From positions 34,677-98,676 of the forward strand of contig NZ_BANR01000023.1 in assembly GCF_000332975.1 (NCBI RefSeq): DNA of 64,000 nucleotides, read 5' to 3'. The notes beneath the pieces were generated by a model. That model had not been told where the DNA came from. It ran no database searches and was given only the letters and a program-made list of their open reading frames with translations. Below, piece by piece: positions 51,651 through 59,680 of this stretch. The DNA is from Gordonia aichiensis NBRC 108223. Its GTDB lineage: Bacteria; Actinomycetota; Actinomycetes; Mycobacteriales; Mycobacteriaceae. The position numbers and the translations under genes were made by a program. Position 1 is the stretch's first letter. Each line of letters begins with the position of its first letter.

Positions 51651-52862
51651 GTGCCTGATCAAGCATTCATCTACGAGGCGATCCGTACGCCGCGTGGCAA
51701 GCAGCGCGGCGGATCGCTGCACAGCATCAAGCCGGTCGATCTCGCGTCGGGCCTCATCGACGAGGTCCTCGCCCGTCACGGCAGCCTCGACCCGGCCGAC
51801 ATCAACGACGTGATCCTCGGCGTCGTCTCGCCCGTCGGCGAGCAGGGTGCCGTCATCTCGCGTACCGCGGCTCTCAACAGCGGTCTGCCCGAGACGGTCC
51901 CCGGCACGCAGATCGACCGCTTCTGCGCGTCGGGCCTCGAGGCCACCAACCTCGCTGCTGCCAAGGTTGCGTCCGGCTTCGACGACCTGGTACTCGCCGG
52001 TGGTGTCGAGTCGATGTCGCGCGTCCCGATGGGCAGCGACGGCGGCGCGCTGTTCATGGACCCGACCACCGCGTACGACCATTACATCGTGCCGCAGGGT
52101 ATCGGTGCCGACCTGATCGCCACCATGGAGGGTTTCAGCCGCGAAGACGTCGACGCCTTCGCGGCCGAGTCGCAGGCGCGTGCCGAGAATGCATGGAACG
52201 GCGGGTATTTCGCCAAGTCCGTGGTTCCGGTTCGCGACATCAACGGCGTCATCGTGCTCGATCACGACGAGCATCGTCGTCCCGGTTCGACCGTCGAGTC
52301 GCTCGGCAAGCTCAAGCCCGCGTTCGCTGCGCTGGCCGAGATGGCGGGCTTCGACGATGTCGCGCTGCAGAAGTACCACAGCGTGGAGAAGATCAACCAC
52401 GTCCACACCGGTGGTAACAGCTCGGGCATCGTCGACGGTGCGGCGCTGGTGCTCGTCGGAAGCGAAGAGGCAGGCAAGCGCAACGGTCTGACCCCGCGCG
52501 GCCGCGTCGTCTCCTTCGCCGAGGTCGGCTCCGAGCCCACCATCATGCTCACCGGCCCCACCCCGGCCACCGAGCTGGCGCTGAAGAAGGCCGGATTGAC
52601 CGTCGAGGACATCGACGTCTTCGAGCTCAACGAGGCGTTCGCGTCGGTCGTCATGAAGTGGATGAAGGATCTGAACATCCCGCACGAGAAGGTCAACCGC
52701 AACGGCGGCGCCATCGCGATGGGTCACCCGCTGGGTGCGACCGGCGCGATGATCTTCGGCACCTGCCTCGACGAACTCGAGCGCACCGGCGGCCGCTACG
52801 GCCTGATCACCCTGTGTATCGGTGGCGGCATGGGCGTCGCGACCGTCATCGAGCGTCTCTGA
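51651..52862 (+). CDS. fadA: Acetyl-CoA acyltransferase (thiolase)
   Basis: A 403-residue degradative thiolase with the acyl-enzyme Cys in [15 protein letters not shown], the HPLGATGAM His region, and the second Cys in [12 protein letters not shown]. It catalyses the last step of beta-oxidation in complex with FadB. GTG start follows AAAGGAAC. It precedes fadB by 31 nt in an operon divergent from the double TetR gene. Confidence 0.95.
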   Translation: MPDQAFIYEAIRTPRGKQRGGSLHSIKPVDLASGLIDEVLARHGSLDPADINDVILGVVSPVGEQGAVISRTAALNSGLPETVPGTQIDRFCASGLEATNLAAAKVASGFDDLVLAGGVESMSRVPMGSDGGALFMDPTTAYDHYIVPQGIGADLIATMEGFSREDVDAFAAESQARAENAWNGGYFAKSVVPVRDINGVIVLDHDEHRRPGSTVESLGKLKPAFAALAEMAGFDDVALQKYHSVEKINHVHTGGNSSGIVDGAALVLVGSEEAGKRNGLTPRGRVVSFAEVGSEPTIMLTGPTPATELALKKAGLTVEDIDVFELNEAFASVVMKWMKDLNIPHEKVNRNGGAIAMGHPLGATGAMIFGTCLDELERTGGRYGLITLCIGGGMGVATVIERL

Positions 52863-52893
52863 TCCCGCACTACCAAAGGAATTTGCAAAAGCA

Positions 52894-55065
52894 ATGAGTG
52901 ACAACATGATTGCCTGGGAGAAGGACGCCGACGGAGTTGTCGTCCTCACCATGGACGACAAGGCGCAGGGCGCCAACACGATGAACGACACGTTCATCGA
53001 GTCGATTGCGGCGACCGTCGATCGTCTCGAGGCCGAGAAGGACGACATCACCGGTGTCGTCATCACCTCGGCGAAGAAGACCTTCTTCGCCGGCGGCGAC
53101 CTCAAGGACATGACCGCCGAGCGCACGCAGTCGAAGGAAGAGATCGCCGCTGCGATCACCGAGCGCACCAACGGCATGAAGACCGTTCTGCGCCGTCTCG
53201 AGAAGCTTGGCAAGCCGGTCGTCGCAGCCATCAATGGCGCTGCTCTCGGCGGTGGCCTCGAGCTGGCACTGCACACCCACTACCGCGTGATCGCCGACGT
53301 GAAGGGCGCCGTCGTCGGTCTGCCCGAGGTGACCCTCGGCCTGCTGCCCGGCGGTGGTGGCGTCGTGCGTACGGTGCGCCTGCTCGGTTTCCAGAACGCA
53401 CTGATGAACGTGCTCCTGCAGGGACCGCGGTTCAACCCGACCAAGGCCAAGGAAACGGGACTCGTCGACGAGGTTGTCGGCTCTGTCGACGAACTGCTGC
53501 CCGCCGCGAAGGCGTGGATCAAGGAGAACCCCGAGGCGCAGCAGCCGTGGGACGTCAAGGGCTACAAGATGCCCGGTGGTTCGGTCACCAACCCGTCGAT
53601 CGCGGCCAACCTGCCTGCGTTCCCCGCTTTGCTGCGTAAGCAGATCAAGGGTGCGAACATGCCTGCGCCGCGCGCCATCCTGGCCGCAGCCATCGAGGGC
53701 GCCTACGTCGACGTCGACACCGCCGATCTCATCGAGACCCGCTACTTCGTCTCGCTCGTGACCGGCCAGGTCGCGCAGAACATGATCAAGGCGTTCTTCT
53801 TCGACCTGCAGACCATCAACAACGGTGGATCGCGCCCCGAGGGCTACCCGAAGTGGACGGCCAAGAAGGTCGGCGTCATCGGTGCCGGGATGATGGGCGC
53901 CGCAATCGCTTACGTCTCGGCGAAGGCGGGCATCGAGGTCGTCCTCAAGGACATCGATCTCGACGCCGCCAAGCGCGGCAAGGGCTACTCGGAGAAGCTC
54001 GAGGAGAAGGCTCTCTCGCGTGGCAAGACCACCAAGGAGAAGAGCGACGCACTGCTCGGTCGTATCCACCCGACCGTTGACCCCGAGGACTTCAAGGGCG
54101 TCGACCTCGTCATCGAGGCCGCTTTCGAGTCGGTTGAGGTGAAGCACAAGGTGTTCCAGGAGATCGAGGACATCGTCGAACCCGACGCCGTGCTCGGTTC
54201 GAACACCTCGACGCTGCCGATCACGATCCTCGCCGAGGGTGTCAAGCGGTCCGAGGACTTCATCGGCATCCACTTCTTCTCGCCTGTCGACAAGATGCCG
54301 CTGGTCGAGATCATCCGTGGCGAGAAGACCTCGGATGCGGTGCTGGCCAAGGTGATCGACTACACGCTGCAGATCCGCAAGACCCCGATCGTCGTGCACG
54401 ACAGCCGCGGGTTCTTCACCAGCCGCGTCATCGGTACCTTCATCAACGAGGCGCTTGCCGCCGTCGGCGAGGGCGTCGAGCCGGCGTTCATCGAGCACGC
54501 CGGTACGCAGGCGGGCTATCCCGCTGCGCCGCTGCAGCTCTCGGATGAGCTGACGCTCACCCTCATGCAGAAGATCCGCAAGGAGACCGAGGCCGGCGCC
54601 AAGGCCGAGGGCAAGGAGTACCCGGAGCACGGCTCGTATGCGGTCGTCGACTGGATGATCGAGCAGGGTCGGACGTCGAAGAAGGACGGCAAGGGCTTCT
54701 ACGAGTACGACGAGAACGGCAAGCGTACTCGGCTCTGGCCGGGACTGCGCGACCACTTCAAGTCGGGCAGCACCGAGATCCCGTTCGAGGACATGCAGGA
54801 GCGTATGCTCTTCGCCGAGGCCCTCGAGACCGTGAAGTGCTTCGACGAGGGAGTCCTCGACTCGGTCGCCGACGCCAACATCGGCTCGATCTTCGGCATC
54901 GGCTTCCCCGCGTGGACCGGTGGCGTGATCCAGTACATCAACCAGTACGAGGGTGGCCTGCAGGGCTTCGTCGACCGCTCGCGCGAGCTGGCCAAGAAGT
55001 ACGGCTCGCACTTCGAGCCGCCCGCCTCGCTGGTCGAGAAGGCCGCGAAGGGCGAGAAGTACTGA
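52894..55065 (+). CDS. fadB: Fatty-acid oxidation multifunctional protein
   Basis: A 723-residue enoyl-CoA hydratase/3-hydroxyacyl-CoA dehydrogenase. The crotonase domain (residues ~1-190) has KTFFAGGDLKDM and ALGGGLELAL. The NAD domain has GVIGAGMMGAAIAYVSAK near 330, and the C-terminal HCDH domain starts near 505. With FadA it makes the beta-oxidation trifunctional complex. ATG 52894 gives the family N-terminus (MSDNMIAW); AAAGGAA lies 12 nt upstream. A hairpin terminator follows at 55110. Confidence 0.95.
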   Translation: MSDNMIAWEKDADGVVVLTMDDKAQGANTMNDTFIESIAATVDRLEAEKDDITGVVITSAKKTFFAGGDLKDMTAERTQSKEEIAAAITERTNGMKTVLRRLEKLGKPVVAAINGAALGGGLELALHTHYRVIADVKGAVVGLPEVTLGLLPGGGGVVRTVRLLGFQNALMNVLLQGPRFNPTKAKETGLVDEVVGSVDELLPAAKAWIKENPEAQQPWDVKGYKMPGGSVTNPSIAANLPAFPALLRKQIKGANMPAPRAILAAAIEGAYVDVDTADLIETRYFVSLVTGQVAQNMIKAFFFDLQTINNGGSRPEGYPKWTAKKVGVIGAGMMGAAIAYVSAKAGIEVVLKDIDLDAAKRGKGYSEKLEEKALSRGKTTKEKSDALLGRIHPTVDPEDFKGVDLVIEAAFESVEVKHKVFQEIEDIVEPDAVLGSNTSTLPITILAEGVKRSEDFIGIHFFSPVDKMPLVEIIRGEKTSDAVLAKVIDYTLQIRKTPIVVHDSRGFFTSRVIGTFINEALAAVGEGVEPAFIEHAGTQAGYPAAPLQLSDELTLTLMQKIRKETEAGAKAEGKEYPEHGSYAVVDWMIEQGRTSKKDGKGFYEYDENGKRTRLWPGLRDHFKSGSTEIPFEDMQERMLFAEALETVKCFDEGVLDSVADANIGSIFGIGFPAWTGGVIQYINQYEGGLQGFVDRSRELAKKYGSHFEPPASLVEKAAKGEKY

Positions 55066-55109
55066 GGTAGACACCATGATCTGATTCGTCCAGTACGCAT
55101 CTGATCTCT

Positions 55110-55148
55110 ACGAGGCCCCGGCCGGACGTGTTCCGGTCGGGGCCTCGT
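55110..55148 (+). terminator. 16-bp stem-loop after fadB
   Basis: ACGAGGCCCCGGCCGG (55110-55125) pairs with CCGGTCGGGGCCTCGT (55133-55148) with one G-T pair and a 7-nt loop. No T tract. Confidence 0.75.
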
Positions 55149-55180
55149 CGTGTGTAGGGCGGGCATCGGATGGGGGCGGC

Positions 55181-55636
55181 TCAGTCGGCGACCAGATGCA
55201 CGCGGCCGAACAGGGTGTTGCTCTGTTCGCGTTGTCGTCGAATCACGTAGCGGCCGGGCGCAATTCCCGTGGCGCCGTGCTCGGGGTGGATAAGGTAGGC
55301 GACGACGCTGGTGTCGACGGCTCCCAGCGTGAGTTGCTCGCGAAACACTGCCACTGACCAGGTGCAGAAGCCCTGCTCGACGTCGGCGACGAGGGAGTGC
55401 GGATTGCCACCCGCCGCGCTGCGAAGGAGCTCGATGCCGCGGGGTCCGACCTGCGTGGGGTGGGCGAACTGTCGCGGCGAGATGGTGTCTGCAACCATGC
55501 CGTACGGGATGACCAAGAGGTCTCCCTGGGCCTGCGGACCTGCGATGACCGGAATGGAGATCTCCTGGTCGAGATGATCGAGGACTTCGAGGCCGCTCAG
55601 TGCGGTCAGATCGGCGAGTGTGTTGATCGAGTTCAT
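55181..55636 (-). CDS. Conserved protein of unknown function, last gene of SPFH/DUF6745 unit
   Basis: A 151-residue protein I do not recognise. It contains no signal peptide or helix. The C-terminal part has HGATGIAPGRYVIRRQRE, a motif I recall only vaguely from proteins near DUF6745 genes, so I do not name a family. ATG 55636 has AAGGTGAT upstream. It follows the DUF6745 gene on the same strand after 62 bp, which suggests joint function. Ordinary intracellular soluble protein by composition. Confidence 0.7.
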   Translation of the reverse strand: MNSINTLADLTALSGLEVLDHLDQEISIPVIAGPQAQGDLLVIPYGMVADTISPRQFAHPTQVGPRGIELLRSAAGGNPHSLVADVEQGFCTWSVAVFREQLTLGAVDTSVVAYLIHPEHGATGIAPGRYVIRRQREQSNTLFGRVHLVAD

Positions 55637-55698
55637 GTGCGTATCACCTTGGGTCGTGGTTGGTTGACGGTCGTTTGTGAGGGGGTGCGGACGAGGCG

Positions 55699-56712
55699 TC
55701 ATGTCCTGCGTTGGACGTGTGCGTACTGTGCGCCCTCGAGCCCGTAGGTCCAGGCGGCGGCGTCGAGCGCAGTGTGTAACCATCCCGGCACCTGGAGCCC
55801 ATATCGGCGTCGGGTTCCGTCTCGCTCGCGAGACCCGTTGACCGCCAACAAGAGTTTCGCGTTGGTTCGCCACCCGGCAGGAGTCGAGTAGAGCCGGAGG
55901 CTGTGCCCGGGGTTTCCGGGATCCGGGCCTTGGTCGACGAGGTGTACGCCCGCGGTCAGCAGGAAATGCTCCCAGCCCAGCCGCTCGATCGCTGTTCTGC
56001 GTACCTCGACGTTGCGTTCGGACGCTATCCGCTCAGGAGTCGGATCGACGAAGGCCCACTCGGGGATCAGTGTGCCGTGGATGGCGTACACGACTGTGCC
56101 GTCTGCGAATTCGAGTGCCGGGCGATCGTCGTGGTGCAACCTGCATTGATCATGCGTACCGCTCGGTGTCGGTTCGGTGTGCACCACAGTCGGGCGTTCA
56201 CTCATCACGCAGACGTCGTCGAACGGCCACCACCAGCCGGTCGACGTAGCCAGGGTGTGCTGCAGGGAGTAGAGGGTTGCGTCGAGCGGCGTGGGTCTGA
56301 CGACTCCGGAGGCATACGCCCAGTCTGCGAGCGCCAGTCGGTGGGCCTCGTGTTGCCCGTACCACGCGACGACACCGGGCAGCGGCGGTAGGAGCGTGCG
56401 GATCGCCGCCGCCACAATGGTGTTAGTACTTCCATTGGTCAGGGTTGTGCGCTCTGCGAGTCCATCGGCGTCGATCAGGCGGGTGGCTGCGAGTGGGGAT
56501 GAGACCCAGACGAAGCGCGGACGTCTGCGCCCACACGTGGAATAGATCTGTGCCACAGCGGATTCGGCACGCGCCAGAGCGGGAGTTTCGCAGCGTAGTG
56601 CCCTAGCCAGCCAGTTCCGGCGAAGAGCCGTGAGATCGCCGGAGGCGAGTGATGACGAGGGGGGAGGGTCGACACGATCGAGGGCCGTCGGTTCGACGTG
56701 GGTGGCGCTCAC
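55699..56712 (-). CDS. DUF6745-domain protein
   Basis: About 337 residues. The region ALEFADGTVVYAIHGTLIPEW and the run SERNVEVRRTAIERLGWEHFL fit DUF6745, a family of unknown function scattered through actinobacteria and often linked to accessory DNA. An N-terminal part with RNWLARALRCETP precedes it. The start is uncertain: GTG 56712 (VSATHVEP) is used here, while TTG 56784 would extend it. It lies between an SPFH-domain gene and a small unknown gene. No catalytic motif is apparent. Confidence 0.68.
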   Translation of the reverse strand: MSATHVEPTALDRVDPPPSSSLASGDLTALRRNWLARALRCETPALARAESAVAQIYSTCGRRRPRFVWVSSPLAATRLIDADGLAERTTLTNGSTNTIVAAAIRTLLPPLPGVVAWYGQHEAHRLALADWAYASGVVRPTPLDATLYSLQHTLATSTGWWWPFDDVCVMSERPTVVHTEPTPSGTHDQCRLHHDDRPALEFADGTVVYAIHGTLIPEWAFVDPTPERIASERNVEVRRTAIERLGWEHFLLTAGVHLVDQGPDPGNPGHSLRLYSTPAGWRTNAKLLLAVNGSRERDGTRRRYGLQVPGWLHTALDAAAWTYGLEGAQYAHVQRRT

Positions 56713-56844
56713 GCGCGAGTGGCGGAATCCGCCTTTCCGGTAGTCATGGGAAGCATGGATGGCATGCGGGCCGACGTCGCGCAACCCCTGCCGAGGTCGA
56801 CCACGTCCGCTGGTGCAGCGGATGTGGCCGACTTCGGTTGCCGG

Positions 56845-57594
56845 TCAGTCGGTCTGGGATCGGACATTCTCGGACTCGGCGTCGCCGAGTGCCAACACGA
56901 CCTTGGTGCCGTACGGAGCATCCTGCACCAGACGCAGTCGCGCCAGTGCGGGGTGGGCGTCGAGTACCCGGCCCGCGTTGGCCAACGAACGCAGCGCCGC
57001 GGTCTCCGCGCGCGCGGTCTCCGCGCGCGCGGTCTCCAGCTTGGCCAGACCGCGTGCCTTCGCTGTCACCAACTCAGTCGCAGCAGAACGGATCTCAGCA
57101 GGCAGGATCACGTCCTTGATCACCACGTCGCGCACGTCGATGCCGACCGACTGCCCGGCATTCGCAGTCGCTGCCTTGATCGGCTCGGTCCCGACCGTGT
57201 CGGCTCGGGTGATCACCTCGTCGACGCTCACAGTCGCGCAGACCTCACGCAACGCGACCTGCGCGGCGACGTAGACCGCCGTCCACGGCTCGCTGGTGCG
57301 CTCGGTGAACGCGACCGCGTCGACAACCGCGGCACGGATGGCCATCGTGACGCGGAGCGAGACCGAATCGGACGTCAGGATCTCCTGCGGCGCAACGGTC
57401 AGCACGCGCTCACGCATGTCGACGAAGGTGTAGACGGCACGCCTGCGTGCGCGGTACTCGCCGGGTGACAGCTCGCGGGAGAGCGAGCCGTCGCAGTACT
57501 CGAGTCCCCTGTGCCCGATGGGCACGGTGATCGTGGGGAACCACCGTTTGACGGGCTTGGTGTAAGCCAGGCGGAGTTCGGTGGAATAAGACAT
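56845..57594 (-). CDS. SPFH (band 7)-domain protein
   Basis: A 249-residue SPFH-domain protein: VYTFVDMRERVLTVAPQEIL and the later VDEVITRADTVG to VIKDVILPAEIRSAA follow the stomatin/slipin core. Unlike typical stomatins, there is no N-terminal hydrophobic anchor, so it is probably soluble or peripherally attached. Residues ~190-205 form a 5-residue repeat (RAETA x3, 15-bp DNA units at 57001-57045) that probably extends a coiled coil. ATG 57594 has GGGAGG upstream. It heads the three-gene unit with DUF6745. Confidence 0.78.
   Translation of the reverse strand: MSYSTELRLAYTKPVKRWFPTITVPIGHRGLEYCDGSLSRELSPGEYRARRRAVYTFVDMRERVLTVAPQEILTSDSVSLRVTMAIRAAVVDAVAFTERTSEPWTAVYVAAQVALREVCATVSVDEVITRADTVGTEPIKAATANAGQSVGIDVRDVVIKDVILPAEIRSAATELVTAKARGLAKLETARAETARAETAALRSLANAGRVLDAHPALARLRLVQDAPYGTKVVLALGDAESENVRSQTD
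57001..57045. repeat. 15-bp repeat x3 within the SPFH gene
   Basis: GGTCTCC-starting 15-bp units on the + strand encode repeated ETARA on the reverse strand. In-frame, likely a coiled-coil expansion. Confidence 0.6.
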
Positions 57595-57966
57595 GGTGCG
57601 AGCCTCCCTTCGATTGTCGCGCACGTCGTGTTGTTGGTATCCGGTTGTGCTGCAGCGCCGTTCGTCAAGTGGCAGGCCGGCACCGCCCGCGGGAGATCGT
57701 GCCGGTGGGGCCGTCCCGTCGACCGGGCGGAGCCGGAAGACGAGACGACCGCAGGACCGGCGTCGACCTTGTTCCCGGGGGCGGTGCGAGATGAGGAGTC
57801 GAACCTCGGCTGGTTGAGCCTTACCATTGCAGTGAACTGAGCTCGAGAGCGAACGCGCAGAACGTGATCGCCGGTACCCCGGGATCGGCTGCTCTCTCGT
57901 GCGAGAGACAACGATGCCAGTACGGGAGTCCGTGGCGCAAAGGGTTTTACGCCACGGTGTGATCGG
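57595..57966. other. 372-bp intergenic region
   Basis: Between the SPFH gene and the KstR-site hydrolase. It holds the likely SPFH promoter, a CTCTCG/CGAGAG hairpin near 57893-57906 and the hydrolase terminator at 57930-57957. A tRNA-like T-arm sequence at 57793-57807 (reverse strand) is discussed under rejected items. No credible gene is seen. Confidence 0.5.
57930..57957 (-). terminator. Stem-loop after the KstR-site hydrolase
   Basis: CCGTGGCG (57930-57937) pairs with CGCCACGG (57950-57957) with an AAA/TTT extension inside. It lies 9 nt past the reverse-strand stop. Confidence 0.65.
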
Positions 57967-58824
57967 TCAGCGTGCGAGGAACGAGCCAACGACCGACTCG
58001 AAGGCCTCCTTGGCCTCGATCATCACCCAGTGCCCGCATCGGGGAAAGACGTGCAGCTCGGCGTCGGGGATCAGGCGCATCGGGGCCAGCGCCATGTCCG
58101 GCGGGCTGACGCGGTCGTCCCGGCCCCAGGTGAGCAGGGTGGGGCAGGTGATCTTGTGCATCATCGACCAGTAGGGCGGGATGTCGGAGGTGGCGAGGAA
58201 TTGCTGCTGCATCTCGAACGACGCCGAGCCGTACATCGCGCGGCCGGTGGCGAGTGCGTCGGAGTTCATCGCTGCTTCCCAGCGTTCGTCGATGAGCTGG
58301 TCGGTGACGAGTGCCTTGTCGAAGACCATCGCGCGCAGCCAGCGGATGAGCTTGTCGCGATCGGGGTCGTCGGCGAACTCCTGCAGCAGCCGCAGCCCTT
58401 CGCTGGGGCTCGGACTGAACAGGTTGGGACCGACGCCCCCGATGGTGACGAGCTTCTCGACCCGGTCGGGTGTGCGGATCGCGAGGTTGACGCCGACGAC
58501 ACCGCCCATCGAGTTGCCGATCATCGGGGCCCTCTCGATGCCGAGCCCGTCCATGAACGCGAGCACCGACTTGCCCGCGGTGAGTACCGGCATGCCTTCC
58601 CACGGATCGCTGACGCCGAAGCCGGGAAACTCGAGCACGAAGCAGTGGTGGGTCTGCGCAAAGACTTCGAGGTTGCCGCGATAGTTGCGCCAGCCGGTGA
58701 CACCGGGACCCGAGCCGTGCAACAGGATCAGCGGCGGGGCGGAAGGATCGCCCGCCTCGTGGTAGCGCAGGACTCCCTTGTCGGTGTTCAGTTCGCGTTT
58801 GCTCGAGTCGTAGGTGACATCCAC
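57967..58824 (-). CDS. Alpha/beta hydrolase of the HsaD (meta-cleavage product) family
   Basis: A 285-residue hydrolase with the family's LILLHGSGPGVTGWRNY, nucleophile elbow GNSMGG, Asp in GRDDRV and His in RCGHWV. Middle-region signatures FSPSPSEGLRLL resemble HsaD, which cleaves a steroid-ring meta-cleavage product. A KstR-type operator 11 bp upstream overlaps the -10 box, so expression is probably induced on sterols. It stands alone; it could be a HsaD paralogue or act on another acid. GTG start, probably leaderless. Confidence 0.84.
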   Translation of the reverse strand: MDVTYDSSKRELNTDKGVLRYHEAGDPSAPPLILLHGSGPGVTGWRNYRGNLEVFAQTHHCFVLEFPGFGVSDPWEGMPVLTAGKSVLAFMDGLGIERAPMIGNSMGGVVGVNLAIRTPDRVEKLVTIGGVGPNLFSPSPSEGLRLLQEFADDPDRDKLIRWLRAMVFDKALVTDQLIDERWEAAMNSDALATGRAMYGSASFEMQQQFLATSDIPPYWSMMHKITCPTLLTWGRDDRVSPPDMALAPMRLIPDAELHVFPRCGHWVMIEAKEAFESVVGSFLAR

Positions 58825-58830
58825 CCGATC

Positions 58831-58836
58831 AGGGTA
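58831..58836 (-). promoter_or_regulatory. -10 box of the HsaD-like hydrolase
   Basis: On the reverse strand TACCCT is followed by six bases and the GTG at 58824. Its first two bases overlap the KstR-type palindrome, an ideal repressor position. Confidence 0.5.
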
Positions 58837-58848
58837 GAACGTGTTCTA
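58835..58848. promoter_or_regulatory. KstR-type operator (second copy)
   Basis: TAGAACGTGTTCTA, identical to 3357-3370 and to the consensus TnnAACnnGTTnnA. It lies 11 bp before the hydrolase start and overlaps its -10 box. Confidence 0.75.
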
Positions 58849-58870
58849 GTTTGTTGTCACGGGATTGTGG

Positions 58871-59644
58871 TCACCGTTCCACTAGAGCGAGGACACGGGC
58901 CGGGCTGCCCGAGCCGCCGACGATGGGCAGTGCACATACGACGAGCACGGCACCGGTGGCCGGGAGCCTAACTAGATTCCTCAGCTGAGTCAGACCGAAT
59001 TTGCCGGCGCCGAGGAAAAAGTGATGACACGGAAAAGCAGGGTCGAACTCACCGGCCGCACCCGCGTCAGTGCCGACAGTCTCGACCCCGAATCCGAACA
59101 GTGGGGTTTCCTCTGCCAACCACCGGGCGCATTCGGGGGATACTCCCGGTGTGTGCGATCCCGTGTCGTCAACGTTGAGGAAACGAGTAGCGTCTGCCGA
59201 CCTTTCATCCCATCCGGTGCGGAGCAACAGCCAACCGTTCTTAGGGAGGGGCCCGTTTTCAGCTTGCCAGGTCTCGACGTCAACGCGTTCGAGTAGGTAG
59301 TCAGGGTCTGCCGCGGCTCGGTCGGAGACGTCGATCACGGCTGCTGGCGCCACCAGGCGATTGAGTGGAGCGGATGTGATGTCGCCCTTGTCTTTTCCAG
59401 TGAGCCAGTGGTTGGGCGCATCGAGGTGCGTGCCCACGTGTTCACCGGTGTGAATATTGTTCCAGTACCAGTTGGGACCAGCGTCGTCGTAGGCGCTGAT
59501 CCGCTCCAGGGAGAACGGGATCGTGTTGGCGAATGGCTCGGGCAGGTGCAGGATCGGCGTTGACGATTGTAGCGGGGCTGTCAGATCGAGTATCTCGATC
59601 CGCTTGGCGGCGACAGATGCCAGAAGGTCGGAAAGTTGGGTCAC
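58871..59644 (-). CDS. Cyclase-family (metal-dependent hydrolase) protein
   Basis: A 257-residue PF04199-type enzyme with the metal motif HTGEHVGTHLDAPNHW. Relatives open rings or hydrolyse amides (kynurenine formamidase, isatin hydrolase). GTG 59644 is the start. It is the last gene of a reverse-strand catabolic operon, 36 nt after a CoA ligase, so a ring-opening or hydrolytic step in that pathway is likely. Confidence 0.83.
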   Translation of the reverse strand: MTQLSDLLASVAAKRIEILDLTAPLQSSTPILHLPEPFANTIPFSLERISAYDDAGPNWYWNNIHTGEHVGTHLDAPNHWLTGKDKGDITSAPLNRLVAPAAVIDVSDRAAADPDYLLERVDVETWQAENGPLPKNGWLLLRTGWDERSADATRFLNVDDTGSHTPGVSPECARWLAEETPLFGFGVETVGTDAGAAGEFDPAFPCHHFFLGAGKFGLTQLRNLVRLPATGAVLVVCALPIVGGSGSPARVLALVER

Positions 59645-59680
59645 GGTGCGTCTCTTTTCGGTTGGATTGGATTCACGTGG

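Noticed and set aside
52870..55077. 735-codon open frame antisense to fadB.
   Set aside because: A codon-bias shadow typical of high-GC coding sequence; the forward gene is unambiguous.
55181..57594. Prophage or integrative element around the SPFH/DUF6745 genes.
   Set aside because: No integrase, recombinase, phage structural gene or flanking direct repeat was found.
57780..57870. tRNA-like sequence on the reverse strand (GGTTCGACTCC T-arm and GAGCTCAGTT D-arm-like stretch).
   Set aside because: The two are too close for an anticodon arm and no 7-bp acceptor stem can be formed. It might be a tRNA 3'-end remnant, but no integrase is nearby.
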